From an uncultured Eubacteriaceae bacterium (GTDB lineage: Bacteria > Bacillota > Clostridia > Eubacteriales > Eubacteriaceae): a DNA stretch of 64,000 nt. The stretch is taken from contig CAMBHL010000006.1 of NCBI GenBank assembly GCA_945867155.1, positions 62,001 to 126,000 of the forward strand. The letters are read 5' to 3'. A program made the translations under genes and the position numbers. Positions 32,389 through 40,276 of this stretch are shown here, piece by piece. Position 1 is the first letter of the stretch. Each line of letters begins with the position of its first letter. The notes beneath the pieces are model-generated. The model had not been told where the DNA came from. It saw nothing but the letters and a program-made list of their open reading frames with translations, and ran no database searches.

Positions 32389-33612
32389 ATGACTAAACCC
32401 CTTACCATTGAAGCTTTTGAAGAAGCGAGCGAACAGGTCAAGGATGTCACCATCCCCACCGAACTCGTTTATTCTGATTATTATAGCCAGGCCAACGGCG
32501 CAAAAGTCTATTTAAAACCGGAAAACATGCAGCGCACCGGCGCTTATAAAGTCCGCGGCGCCTATTATAAGGTGTCCACCATGGCCCCTGAAGACCGGGA
32601 AAAGGGACTGATCACCGCTTCGGCGGGCAACCACGCCCAGGGCGTCGCCTACGCGGCGAAGAAATTCGGAGTCAAGGCCGTCATCGTCATGCCGACGACC
32701 ACGCCCCTGATCAAAGTGAACCGGACCAAAGCCCTCGGCGCGGAAGTCGTTCTCCACGGGGACGTGTACGACGAAGCCTGCGACTACGCCTTGAAGCTCG
32801 CCGACGAAAAAGGCTACACCTTCATCCACCCCTTTGACGACCCGACCGTCGCCACCGGCCAGGGCTCCATTGCCATGGAAATCATCAAAGAACTGCCCCT
32901 GGTCGACGTCATTCTCGTTCCCGTGGGCGGCGGCGGCCTGGCCACCGGCGTCTCGACTTTAACGAAGCTCCTCAACCCGAAAATCAAGGTCATCGGTGTA
33001 GAACCCGAAGGGGCCGCCTGCCTGACCGCATCCTTCAAGAACCATAAGGTCACCACGGTGGAACACATCAACACCATCGCCGACGGCACCGCGGTCCAGA
33101 CCCCGGGCAAGATCATCTTCCCCTACCTCGAAAAGAACCTCGACGACGTCATCACCGTTCCCGACGCGGAACTCGTCGAAGCCTTCCTCGACATGGTCGA
33201 AAATCACAAAATGATCGTCGAAAATTCCGGCCTGCTGTCCGTCGCGGCCTTAAGCCATCTGGACATCAAAGGCAAGCGCGTCGCCTGCGTGCTGTCCGGG
33301 GGCAACATGGACGTCATCACCATGTCCTCAGTCGTGCGCCAGGGCCTCATCCTCAGAGACCGGATCTTCACGATTTCCGTCCTCCTGCCCGACCGTCCGG
33401 GCGAACTGAGCCGGGTCTCCTCGGTCATCGCCAAGACCGGCGGCAATGTGGTCCGCCTCGAACACAACCAGTTCGTGTCCATCAACCGTCAGGATGCCGT
33501 GGAACTGAAGATCACCATGGAAGCCTTCGGCACCGACCACAAAAAACAGATTCTCGACACTCTGGAACAAAACGGCTTCGCACCCAAAATCACGCCGACT
33601 TTGCTGTCGTAA
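32389..33612 (+). CDS. ilvA: Threonine ammonia-lyase with ACT domain
   Basis: This 407-residue PLP enzyme deaminates threonine to 2-oxobutyrate. The PLP lysine lies in ENMQRTGAYKVRGAYY near residue 50, the SAGNHAQGVAY phosphate site near 80, and the glycine loop VPVGGGGLATG near 183. A single C-terminal ACT domain (about 325-407, ISVLLPDRPGELSRV) indicates allosteric control. The length fits the short IlvA/TdcB-like group, which can be biosynthetic or catabolic. The ATG at 32389 follows TTGGAGGCTCCC. The gene stands alone between terminators. Confidence 0.92.
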   Translation: MTKPLTIEAFEEASEQVKDVTIPTELVYSDYYSQANGAKVYLKPENMQRTGAYKVRGAYYKVSTMAPEDREKGLITASAGNHAQGVAYAAKKFGVKAVIVMPTTTPLIKVNRTKALGAEVVLHGDVYDEACDYALKLADEKGYTFIHPFDDPTVATGQGSIAMEIIKELPLVDVILVPVGGGGLATGVSTLTKLLNPKIKVIGVEPEGAACLTASFKNHKVTTVEHINTIADGTAVQTPGKIIFPYLEKNLDDVITVPDAELVEAFLDMVENHKMIVENSGLLSVAALSHLDIKGKRVACVLSGGNMDVITMSSVVRQGLILRDRIFTISVLLPDRPGELSRVSSVIAKTGGNVVRLEHNQFVSINRQDAVELKITMEAFGTDHKKQILDTLEQNGFAPKITPTLLS

Positions 33613-33623
33613 GAAGGGCTGTA

Positions 33624-33662
33624 AAAAAATCCACTGAGTACGCAATGCTCAGTGGATTTTTT
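33624..33662 (+). terminator. Terminator of threonine ammonia-lyase
   Basis: AAATCCACTGAG, 9-base loop, CTCAGTGGATTTTTT, 15 bases after the stop codon. Confidence 0.9.
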
Positions 33663-33681
33663 GATTCGACTTTACATAAAA

Positions 33682-33712
33682 TAAAAAACCCGAAGCCTTT
33701 TGACTTCGAGTT
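33682..33712 (-). terminator. Terminator after the tRNA-Val gene
   Basis: Minus-strand ACTCGAAG pairs with CTTCGGGT followed by TTTTT, directly beyond the tRNA-Val 3' end. It is the original tRNA terminator on the chromosomal side. Confidence 0.8.
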
Positions 33713-33722
33713 CTGCGTTCAA

Positions 33723-33770
33723 TGGTGATCCCTACTGGGCTTGAACCAGCGACCTCTACCGTGTGAAGGC
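33723..33770 (-). other. Prophage attachment site: 3' part of tRNA-Val (anticodon CAC)
   Basis: On the minus strand 48 bases read as the tRNA-Val 3' part: end of the anticodon stem, loop TTCACAC (anticodon CAC), GGTAG, variable loop, T arm with TTCAAGC, acceptor strand AGGGATC, then ACCA. Upstream of the anticodon stem the sequence no longer fits a tRNA. This is the expected att core when a tyrosine integrase uses a tRNA gene; a full tRNA-Val copy should flank the other prophage end beyond the window. Confidence 0.88.
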
Positions 33771-33832
33771 CTAAAGGATGCTGTAATAAGATAATTATTT
33801 TCCAAATTACGAAAAATATACGAATGAACCGT

Positions 33833-34030
33833 TCATTTCTTCCGCCAGTTCTTATATTTCCCGGACTTCACGCGGCCGTCAATGTACGGCTCATTCTTGT
33901 CGATCACCCAGTTCCGGCCGATCTTGCGGGCGGTTTTAAAGCCGCCACGCAATACCTTTTGCCGGACAGTTGCAAGTGCTCGATGGTGGAGCTTTGCATA
34001 TTCTGCCAAACTGATTAGTTCTTCTTCCAT
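33833..34030 (-). CDS. Excisionase-like helix-turn-helix protein
   Basis: This 65-residue basic protein begins MEEELISLAEYAKLHHRAL and continues with a winged-helix/MerR-like pattern (ATVRQKVLRGGFKTARKIGRNWVID). Such short DNA-binding proteins occur as phage excisionases. It is the last gene before the attachment site, 62 bases from the tRNA fragment, which fits a directionality role. Its ATG overlaps the stop of the preceding small gene (TAATG), implying coupled translation. No integrase is at this end. Confidence 0.65.
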   Translation of the reverse strand: MEEELISLAEYAKLHHRALATVRQKVLRGGFKTARKIGRNWVIDKNEPYIDGRVKSGKYKNWRKK

Positions 34031-34134
34031 TACTGCCCCTTTCTTTCTTTGAAATAAAGAATCAATGCATCAACTAAGTGATCGACGCCAATTGCGCACA
34101 ACGCTGCAGCAAACATTGTTAAAAATTCTTTCAT
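34030..34134 (-). CDS. 34-residue hydrophobic phage peptide
   Basis: The peptide MKEFLTMFAAALCAIG... ends in FKERKGQ: one hydrophobic helix with an acidic/His middle and a basic tail. The frame is open further to a GTG at 34224 inside the preceding small gene, so a 64-residue product starting MDNQALLRD is also possible. The ATG at 34134 lacks a Shine-Dalgarno sequence, so which start is used is unclear. It overlaps the excisionase-like gene by one base. Family not recognised; a small membrane protein is likely. Confidence 0.5.
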   Translation of the reverse strand: MKEFLTMFAAALCAIGVDHLVDALILYFKERKGQ

Positions 34135-34164
34135 TTGACTTTTTATGAGTAAGGTTGTAAAATA

Positions 34165-34201
34165 TTCCCAAAAGAGGGGCAAAGCCCCTCGATTGGGATC
34201 T
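34165..34201 (-). terminator. Stem-loop after the 36-residue peptide gene
   Basis: GAGGGGC and GCCCCTC form a strong stem with a 3-base loop inside an outer TCCCAA/TTGGGA stem, two bases after the peptide stop. The following sequence (AATATTTTA) is only weakly T-rich, so it may reduce rather than end transcription. Confidence 0.6.
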
Positions 34202-34202
34202 C

Positions 34203-34313
34203 TTAGAAGTGCTTGGTTATCCACGCGGCTAAGAGCGATACTAGTAAGTCCACACCAGCTTGAATTACGACTTCAAGCCATTTTGGTGTGGGCTTTTTGT
34301 TTTTCTTACCCAT
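34203..34313 (-). CDS. 36-residue hydrophobic peptide, toxin-like
   Basis: The peptide begins MGKKNKKPTPKWLEVV and ends LLAAWITKHF: a strongly basic N terminus, one membrane helix with Trp at both edges, and a basic tail. GGAGGAAACATT precedes the ATG, and a perfect-consensus promoter lies 50 bases upstream. This architecture resembles small membrane toxins of type I systems and holin-like peptides encoded in Firmicutes prophages. I see no labelled antitoxin RNA, but the strong stem-loop just after the gene could be part of one. Function is inference. Confidence 0.65.
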   Translation of the reverse strand: MGKKNKKPTPKWLEVVIQAGVDLLVSLLAAWITKHF

Positions 34314-34364
34314 AATGTTTCCTCCTTTCTTGAGTATTGAAGTCTTATCTCAACTTCTATATAT

Positions 34365-34393
34365 ATTATACTATTATATAGTAGTATTGTCAA
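34365..34393 (-). promoter_or_regulatory. Consensus promoter with palindromic spacer
   Basis: Minus-strand TTGACA (34388-34393) and TATAAT (34365-34370) have 17-base spacing, the full consensus. A palindrome TACTAT-TAT-ATAGTA at 34369-34383 fills the spacer and could be an operator. It drives the 36-residue peptide. Confidence 0.85.
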
Positions 34394-34461
34394 TAGGAAA
34401 AGAGAATTTTTTTGCAAAAATAAAGCCATCTAATTTATTGCACGTCAACTTACTCAAAAAA

Positions 34462-34500
34462 AAAATAAGCCCAGCCTGTCAATGACAGACTGAGCTTTTT
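34462..34500 (-). terminator. Terminator at the end of the phage late operon
   Basis: Minus-strand AGCTCAGTCTGTCA pairs with TGACAGGCTGGGCT and runs into TTATTTTTTTTTT, 7 bases after the endolysin stop. Confidence 0.88.
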
Positions 34501-34506
34501 AATTAA

Positions 34507-35553
34507 TTACAAACCGAGCAATTTCCGCCAAGTGTTCTTCCCAACAATGCCGTCAGCTGTTAATCCGCGTTTCTGCTGGAATACCCTCACCGCGGCCCGT
34601 GTGCCGGGGCCGAAATCGCCATCGGCGCCGGATCGGCCGCAAGGGTAGCCCCAAGCAATGAGCCGTTTTTGAATCAGCCGTGTGATGCCACCCCGGGCGC
34701 CCTGCTTGACTGTCGGGCATCCGGCCAGGGTCGCCGGGCCAGCCACCCCGTCGACCACCTGGTGTGAATAGCCTTGACGATTGCATTCTTTCTGAAGTGC
34801 TGCGATCCACGTGTCATAATGCGCCTTAGAGGCAGTGGGCTTACTCTTGCTCGACAGCAGCGCATTGATTTTACTCATCGTGTTGACCCCGGCTTCGCCG
34901 TCGGCCACCAGGCCGTGATTCTGTTGGAAGCGCTTCACTGCGTTAAGGGTATCGGTGCCAAACTCGCCATCTGCGCCGTACTTGCCACACGAGTAGCCCA
35001 GAGCGATGAGCTTGCTTTGAAGGTTCTTGACTTCCTGCCCCTTGTCGCCTTTTTGCAACCATGAGCGAGCCGCCGACGCTGTAGTCTTTCCATTTCCATG
35101 ATCATACGGAGGGTGTGCAAATCCAATGATGCCCCAGGCCCCATAAGGGTTGCCGTAAGTACGGACCCGGCGCATGACCGCGCCGCCGGCGTCGCTGGAG
35201 CTCACAGACGTATTCCCTTCAATTGTGGTGACTGAATAAGAGCCGTTCCGACGCTCAACGATGCCGACATGGCAAGCCACACCGCGGCGACCGAAAAAGA
35301 TAATGTCTCCAGGTTGCGGCTGATATTCCGGCCCGTGCCACCAGCCATTTGATTTAAAATAATTGACGTGTGAAGGGCAATAAGCAAATTTGCCAACGAT
35401 GTTTCCAACTCCCGCCTGATTGGCACACCAGGATACGAACATATCGCACCACGGGCCAATGAGACCGTACCACTGAGAATATTTGACACGATTTGACCCA
35501 GAGGGGCTTTCCTTAACTCCGATTTGGGACTGGGCCACTGATAAAATACTCAT
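34507..35553 (-). CDS. Phage endolysin: CHAP domain plus two peptidoglycan-binding domains
   Basis: This 348-residue lysin has an N-terminal CHAP-type amidase/endopeptidase domain (residues 1-155) with the catalytic Cys in GPWCDMFVSWCANQAGV near 35 and His in GVACHVGIVERRNGSYS near 95. Two PG_binding_1-like modules follow (about 165-235, GADGEFGTDTLNAVKRFQ; and about 285-348, GADGDFGPGTRAAVRVFQ). It degrades host peptidoglycan at lysis. No signal peptide is present, so it depends on the holin encoded just upstream (4-base overlap). Confidence 0.92.
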   Translation of the reverse strand: MSILSVAQSQIGVKESPSGSNRVKYSQWYGLIGPWCDMFVSWCANQAGVGNIVGKFAYCPSHVNYFKSNGWWHGPEYQPQPGDIIFFGRRGVACHVGIVERRNGSYSVTTIEGNTSVSSSDAGGAVMRRVRTYGNPYGAWGIIGFAHPPYDHGNGKTTASAARSWLQKGDKGQEVKNLQSKLIALGYSCGKYGADGEFGTDTLNAVKRFQQNHGLVADGEAGVNTMSKINALLSSKSKPTASKAHYDTWIAALQKECNRQGYSHQVVDGVAGPATLAGCPTVKQGARGGITRLIQKRLIAWGYPCGRSGADGDFGPGTRAAVRVFQQKRGLTADGIVGKNTWRKLLGL

Positions 35554-35873
35554 GCTGCACCTCCATTTTCTTTTTCTGCTGCGATATCAGCGTCAGTCGT
35601 CGGCTGATCGGTGACCATACCGGCCACCGCGTCCGCTTCATAGATCGCCGGGGCGGCTTTTTCTCCGTCGCGAATGCCCTGCGTTGTAGGGTCTACGACC
35701 ACGCCGAGACCGACGAGCAGGTTGATCACGATGCCGAGCAGCTGCGTGAGATCGCTTTGTGAAATCGCCGGTATCACCCCGACGATACCTAAAATTTGAT
35801 AAACAAAGGCCACCGCCGCGGCGATCAGCGCCGTCAACGTGGCCTTATTTTTAATTCTTAATTTGAAATTCAT
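35550..35873 (-). CDS. Phage holin, phi-LC3 type
   Basis: This 107-residue membrane protein starts MNFKLRIKNKATLTAL (the ATG after GAAGGAGGGAAAAG; an upstream in-frame extension is ignored). Two hydrophobic helices (about 13-33 and 40-60) are separated by a short turn, followed by VVDPTTQGIRDGEKA, the phi-LC3/Phage_holin_1 signature region, and an acidic tail. It permeabilises the membrane for the endolysin. The ATG overlaps the upstream XhlA-like gene by four bases and the stop overlaps the endolysin start. Confidence 0.9.
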   Translation of the reverse strand: MNFKLRIKNKATLTALIAAAVAFVYQILGIVGVIPAISQSDLTQLLGIVINLLVGLGVVVDPTTQGIRDGEKAAPAIYEADAVAGMVTDQPTTDADIAAEKENGGAA

Positions 35874-36172
35874 CTTTTCCCTCCTTCGTGGATTTCCCAT
35901 TCTTCAATGCGTTCAACTCTATCCTTGAGCTCGTCGTACCGCTTAAAGGCGGTGCTGATATCCTGCTCCGCGCGGTACGTCCGTTCAACAATTTGATTGT
36001 GTTTCTCCACTTTTTTCTCAAGCTGATCAAATCGGTAAAGCAAAAGCTGAAGCCGACTGTTAATCTGTTCCTGGTGCGCCTTGGCGGCCTTGCTGGACGC
36101 GACCAGCGCAATTACCACCGGCGCGACTGTGCCAATTAAATTCAGAACAAGATTCGGGTCAATTCGCCACAT
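35870..36172 (-). CDS. XhlA-like phage membrane protein
   Basis: This 100-residue protein has one N-terminal membrane helix (MWRIDPNLVLNLIG to VALVASSKAA) and a long coiled coil to the end (QEQINSRLQLLLYRF, then QLEKKVEKHNQIVER). It sits directly before the holin, the place of XhlA/hemolysin-like or XpaF-type accessory lysis proteins. It likely helps the holin or controls lysis timing. Assignment rests on architecture and position. Confidence 0.6.
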   Translation of the reverse strand: MWRIDPNLVLNLIGTVAPVVIALVASSKAAKAHQEQINSRLQLLLYRFDQLEKKVEKHNQIVERTYRAEQDISTAFKRYDELKDRVERIEEWEIHEGGKR

Positions 36173-36190
36173 GATGTCACCGCCTGCCCT

Positions 36191-36592
36191 TCAGTAAATG
36201 CTGGGCTGAATCGCCAGGCTGTAAATTAAGCTTGACCATCTGACCGTAGCGCTCTCCGCCGTCGGATCGTCGCCGTCACAGATCACGATCTGCACCTTGA
36301 CGGCGCCAGACTGTGACGTGGCGCTTTTGTCGATCTTCCAGCTGAAGGTATACTGAGTCACTTCCTTTGTGTCCGTGTGGTCGTCGGTAACCGTGCAGGC
36401 CTTGTACGCCACCTCACCGCCGGCCGGCTTGTACACGGCGAAGACCTTCTGCGTATCCGCATAAAAGTCGGCAATTTCCGACGCCGAAATGAGAAAGTTG
36501 GCTGCCATCGTGTTGGTGTCGTGTTGAACCTCGACCGTTCCGGCCGCATCCATCGGGACGATCTCGCGCCCGTGGTTGATACTAAAATCCAT
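36191..36592 (-). CDS. Phage structural protein, possible upper baseplate protein domain
   Basis: This 133-residue protein starts MDFSINHGREIVPMDA after GGAGGACAGACACC. It appears all-beta (HDTNTMAANFLISASE, then FAVYKPAGGEVAYKAC). It resembles the short N-terminal domain of BppU-like baseplate proteins, but I am not certain. It lies between the fibre protein and the lysis genes, the usual place for tail-tip accessories. It could be an accessory tail-tip or receptor-binding adaptor. Confidence 0.55.
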   Translation of the reverse strand: MDFSINHGREIVPMDAAGTVEVQHDTNTMAANFLISASEIADFYADTQKVFAVYKPAGGEVAYKACTVTDDHTDTKEVTQYTFSWKIDKSATSQSGAVKVQIVICDGDDPTAESATVRWSSLIYSLAIQPSIY

Positions 36593-36605
36593 GGTGTCTG
36601 TCCTC

Positions 36606-37835
36606 CTATTCGTCGATGAAATAAACCGGGGTGACCGTGAGCTGTGTCGGAGCTTGCCCGCCATTCATTATCATCATGTTGCGGTCCCCGCTGTAACCTA
36701 GGTAAATGCTGCACGAGTCATTGTCGTGCAATCTGACAAGACCGGAAAATGAGGCGGTGCACAAATTGCCATCTGGGTCAGGATAGCCGTAATTTTCCGC
36801 GACATTGGTCGCACCGTGATTTCTCAGCCCAACGTGAACGGCGTTAGCACGGTAAAGATTACGAAGATGAAGTGACCCGTCCACCCGGTACACGCCGGCC
36901 TTGCGGATGTGCACAATGCCGTCCTGATAGTAGGCATACCCGGCATCCATCGTCATCCCATCAATCGGTTGTGGATTGCTGAACTTGACCGCGTTATACC
37001 TGCCAGGCTGGACCCATTGATCTGATCCCTGATAGACGCCGAGCACCATCGTCGGCACACAGTCGCTTAACTTCCGGGTCGCTTTATTGTACCGGTCGGT
37101 GATACTGATCAGGGACGCCAGCGTGTTTGGCGAAAGCGTCTGCCACTTGCCTGATGATCGGATATTAAACGTGAACGCCTTCCCGTCCGTGCCGGTCTGA
37201 ATCCATAACGCGCCGTCGGTGACATCACTTGAAGTGGGCGCGGTGGCCTGGACATAAATCTGCCGCTTGCCCGTGTCGCCCTGGGCCTGGGCGTACCAGG
37301 TTTCATAATCGTTTTTAATGTGATTAAAATAGGTGTCGAACTCCGAGACGCCGCGCATCCGGATGCCGCCGCAGAGCGGCGTGTCCGTCCGTTCGTCGGT
37401 GACTGACATAATGCCGTTTGCCGTGACCGTGACTCGAGCTAGAGAGATTTGCCATTTCACCCAGTGATTCTGGGTCAGCGCCGGAGCGGCTGGATTGGCG
37501 CTTGCCGTTCCCTTGAGGATTTCGAGCCGGGTTTCCCTGGCCGAGAAGTCTGCCGTCACGACCACCCGGTCAATGCGCGTCAAGCTTGAGTTTTCCGCAT
37601 CGATCGTCAACGCCTTGTCGGTCTGGTTGTAATACCAGGCGCCGTCGACATGGGCGATGAACGGTGCGACGGTGACCTGCCCTGTGCCCTTAGTCACACT
37701 GCCGCCCATGGTGCCGTCGTCGTAGACATTCACGCCATTGCGGATGGACGCGTAAAACACCGCGTCCAGCTCTTCTTGTCCGTAGCTGTCGGTGCCATTC
37801 CAAAAGAAACTATTTTTGATAATTGAATCAGCCAT
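36606..37835 (-). CDS. Phage tail fibre / receptor-binding protein
   Basis: This 409-residue protein begins MADSIIKNSFFWNGTDSYGQEELD, typical of phage tail proteins that open with a beta domain around a trimer axis (VYASIRNGVNVYDDG-like segment). A short helical part (FDTYFNHIKNDYETWYAQ) near residue 170 leads to a C-terminal beta-rich domain (from about 290, VKFSNPQPIDGMTMDAGY) with a TNF/C1q-like look. This layout fits a receptor-binding fibre. Position after the tail tip genes supports it. Confidence 0.7.
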   Translation of the reverse strand: MADSIIKNSFFWNGTDSYGQEELDAVFYASIRNGVNVYDDGTMGGSVTKGTGQVTVAPFIAHVDGAWYYNQTDKALTIDAENSSLTRIDRVVVTADFSARETRLEILKGTASANPAAPALTQNHWVKWQISLARVTVTANGIMSVTDERTDTPLCGGIRMRGVSEFDTYFNHIKNDYETWYAQAQGDTGKRQIYVQATAPTSSDVTDGALWIQTGTDGKAFTFNIRSSGKWQTLSPNTLASLISITDRYNKATRKLSDCVPTMVLGVYQGSDQWVQPGRYNAVKFSNPQPIDGMTMDAGYAYYQDGIVHIRKAGVYRVDGSLHLRNLYRANAVHVGLRNHGATNVAENYGYPDPDGNLCTASFSGLVRLHDNDSCSIYLGYSGDRNMMIMNGGQAPTQLTVTPVYFIDE

Positions 37836-37837
37836 GT

Positions 37838-37957
37838 TTAACCTTCCTTGCTGGCATCAGCATCCAAAAGCGCCTGCACTTTCTTTCTCCAGAAAGCCGG
37901 TACATCGTCAATTGTCATGAGTCCTGCTAAAATGCGTTTGTAGTAAATCTTTGCCAT
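37838..37957 (-). CDS. XkdX-family phage protein
   Basis: This 39-residue protein begins MAKIYYKRILAGLMTIDDVP and continues FWRKKVQALL. The Y-K-x-I-x-x-G-x-M-T-xx-D-V-P-xx-W-R pattern is the XkdX family found in the tail-fibre region of many Firmicutes phages. It lies between the small coiled-coil protein and the fibre gene. Role unknown. Confidence 0.8.
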   Translation of the reverse strand: MAKIYYKRILAGLMTIDDVPAFWRKKVQALLDADASKEG

Positions 37958-37958
37958 C

Positions 37959-38414
37959 TTATTTCACTCCTTCCAGGTTTGAAATCCGTTCCTCTAATTC
38001 CGATACCAATGCGCCGAGATCAGCCAGCCCGTCGCCATTGTCTGAAACAGACTGAGCCAAATCGACCATCGCATCGGATAAGTCGCTGTTTGTCGGTATC
38101 AGTTCTGCCTTTTTTTGCTCTTCTTTCTGTTTTTGCTGTTCTGCCAACTCGTCGGCCGTATATGGGATGTACCGCTGGATCGTTTCCTTTTCATCCCATG
38201 CGTCCCTAGCCTCAACAGGCTCCTCGTCCCACACGGTGGCAACATCCCGTCCACCGTTGGGGTATTCTCGAAGCACCTCGATATGGGATTTTCCAGGAGA
38301 CGCTTCGACCGCGTCGTGGTGCGCGGTGACAATCGTCTCAATTTCCAGATGGCCTTTTGTCAGGTCAATCGTCGATGCTGTGATATCTTTATCATTCTGA
38401 TCTAAAATTCTCAT
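37959..38414 (-). CDS. Phage protein with C-terminal coiled coil
   Basis: This 151-residue protein starts MRILDQNDKDITASTIDLT after GAAAGGAGCAAAA. The beta-rich first half (HLEIETIVTAHHDAVEAS) is followed by a Lys/Glu/Gln helical stretch near 100 and a short coiled coil at the end (LGALVSELEERISNLEG). The neighbourhood (fibre, XkdX) suggests a tail-tip accessory or fibre chaperone. Specific family not recognised. Confidence 0.6.
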   Translation of the reverse strand: MRILDQNDKDITASTIDLTKGHLEIETIVTAHHDAVEASPGKSHIEVLREYPNGGRDVATVWDEEPVEARDAWDEKETIQRYIPYTADELAEQQKQKEEQKKAELIPTNSDLSDAMVDLAQSVSDNGDGLADLGALVSELEERISNLEGVK

Positions 38415-38425
38415 TTTTGCTCCTT

Positions 38426-40276
38426 TCAGGCGATGCGACGCCACATATAAGTGACATAGTATGGTTGCATATTGTTGTGACCTTGACCGCCTCCCGTAGT
38501 GTTTGTCAGGATCCTTGTTGATAAGCCGGATTCGTAGTTGTTTAGGCCACTGTCAATCACTCCGAGGGAATTGTGTGGTATACTGCCGCCACTAGTTTCA
38601 AACCAGTCATTTTTTATCTTAAAGCCATCATACGAGCCGGCCGTATGACTATGTGATGGCATTTCGTCAATAGTCAGAGAGTGTGTGGCTTCACCGCCTG
38701 TACTCCCAGCCTCGTATCCATCTCCAGCGGCTACAATTGTTCGGCCAGCTTCAAGCTGTTCCCAGTCCCCGCCGACAATCGATGCCGGTGACGTTGGGTC
38801 GGTTGAAATCCATAACTTACCGATTGGGAAAAACTTATCGAGAATCGTCTTCCCGTCCACATATACCTTGTCGCCTTCGACGTATGTGGGAAAGGCGATG
38901 TCCAGCCCTTCGCGTGTCGCCGTTTTGCCGAACGCAACGCCTTTTCCGCCTTTTAAGAAGTCCATCGGGACGGCACCGTTTGAAAGCGCCATGGTCGCGC
39001 CGGTGGTGACGATCTTATCTGCGATCGTAGCAGTCAAGGTGTACGCCTTTGTATCGCTTGCAGGAATAACAGTTGAGAGCGTCGAACTCGTTGTGATCGT
39101 TCCCATGTCGACAGTGTCCCAGTCCGTACCGTCGACTTCTTTATATTTGAGCGTGACCGTCGCGCTGTTGCCCGTGACGTCGGCGGTGTCGAGCGTGCAG
39201 GTGGCGGTGACTTTTGCATAAGCGCCGGTGTCGTCGGCGGTCGTGCCTGCGCTATCTGAGTACCGGCTCGCAGAAAGTGTGACCGTCGGCCGGGTATACG
39301 CGGCAACGGGGATGCTGACCGTCTGGGTGGCGGCTTTGCCCCGGCTGTCGGTGACGGTGATGGTCATGTCTGAGGTGCCGGCTGTGGAGGGTACGAAGGT
39401 GAAAGAGCCAGACGAAGCGTCATAATTTTGCCCATTGTAGTTCGCCGTGACGCTTGAGATCGTGGCAGTGTCGGTGAAGTCGTCGTCCTTATAGACGCTT
39501 GCGGTTGTGGCAACCGTAATTTTGGAGTAATTGGCCGCGAAAGCGTTTAAGACGCTGTAAGCCTTTGTCGAATCAGTGAGCGTCGGCGCGGTCAAAGACG
39601 GCTTCACGTCGTCTGGTATGGTCAGCGTGAATTTCTGCTCAGCGTATCCGATGACCGTGTCGCCGCTTTTCGTGGTGACCCGGACTCTGCCCCATGTCCC
39701 CGCCTGATTCGGAGTTTCTGTGACCCACGATTTGTCGAGCGTGACGGTGGCCGAAGTCAGACCAGCAGCAACCGCGACTTCTTTTGTCTGATTGCAGTAG
39801 TAGACGTCGATTAAATGCGAAAAAGATGAATTGTGCGCGTCTATGCTGACCGTGACATTGTCGCCGGCCGCAATGCTGTATGATGACAGCCCCATGCCTG
39901 ACGCACGGGGGATGGTATCGAGCGTGACACTCTGCCCGGACCATGAGGACGAAAAACTAGTTCCGGAGATACCACCCGTGGCACCGATAAAGCATTGCCG
40001 CGTCCCGTCTGAGTTGTGATAAACCCTTTTTGATGCGGTCTGGACTTGCACCCAGCTTGTCCCGATTGAGGTGCTGTGGCTGTATGCATAATCCGTTCCG
40101 TCAATGTTGAGGTTTCCGGCGATCGTCCCTGAGGTCGTGTAGTTGTTTGTCCGACGAAAATAGAGCTGAGCGGAAACGTCTGAATAATTCCCCTCTGTTT
40201 TTGGCGCGGACTGCCAGTTGATCAGTGATACGACATATTTGTTATTAGTTGAGCCAAAAATCTGCCCGCCTGCCAT
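38426..40276 (-). CDS. DUF859-type tail protein with collar-like C terminus
   Basis: This 616-residue protein starts MAGGQIFGSTNNKYVVSLINW. The first 210 residues match the DUF859 lectin-like module (DGTRQCFIGATGGISG, then VSIDAHNSSFSHLIDVYY). Immunoglobulin-like beta repeats follow (about 215-430, with DSRGKAATQTVSIPVAAY). The end resembles a phage tail-collar/receptor tip (VGGDWEQLEAGRTIVAAGDGY, then HSLTIDEMPSHSHTAG and MQPYYVTYMWRRIA). It probably contacts the host surface. Its N-terminal module repeats in the next gene upstream. Confidence 0.82.
   Translation of the reverse strand: MAGGQIFGSTNNKYVVSLINWQSAPKTEGNYSDVSAQLYFRRTNNYTTSGTIAGNLNIDGTDYAYSHSTSIGTSWVQVQTASKRVYHNSDGTRQCFIGATGGISGTSFSSSWSGQSVTLDTIPRASGMGLSSYSIAAGDNVTVSIDAHNSSFSHLIDVYYCNQTKEVAVAAGLTSATVTLDKSWVTETPNQAGTWGRVRVTTKSGDTVIGYAEQKFTLTIPDDVKPSLTAPTLTDSTKAYSVLNAFAANYSKITVATTASVYKDDDFTDTATISSVTANYNGQNYDASSGSFTFVPSTAGTSDMTITVTDSRGKAATQTVSIPVAAYTRPTVTLSASRYSDSAGTTADDTGAYAKVTATCTLDTADVTGNSATVTLKYKEVDGTDWDTVDMGTITTSSTLSTVIPASDTKAYTLTATIADKIVTTGATMALSNGAVPMDFLKGGKGVAFGKTATREGLDIAFPTYVEGDKVYVDGKTILDKFFPIGKLWISTDPTSPASIVGGDWEQLEAGRTIVAAGDGYEAGSTGGEATHSLTIDEMPSHSHTAGSYDGFKIKNDWFETSGGSIPHNSLGVIDSGLNNYESGLSTRILTNTTGGGQGHNNMQPYYVTYMWRRIA

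Noticed and set aside
33723-33850. Complete tRNA-Val gene
   Set aside because: The sequence beyond the anticodon stem does not form a D arm or acceptor strand; only the 3' part is present.
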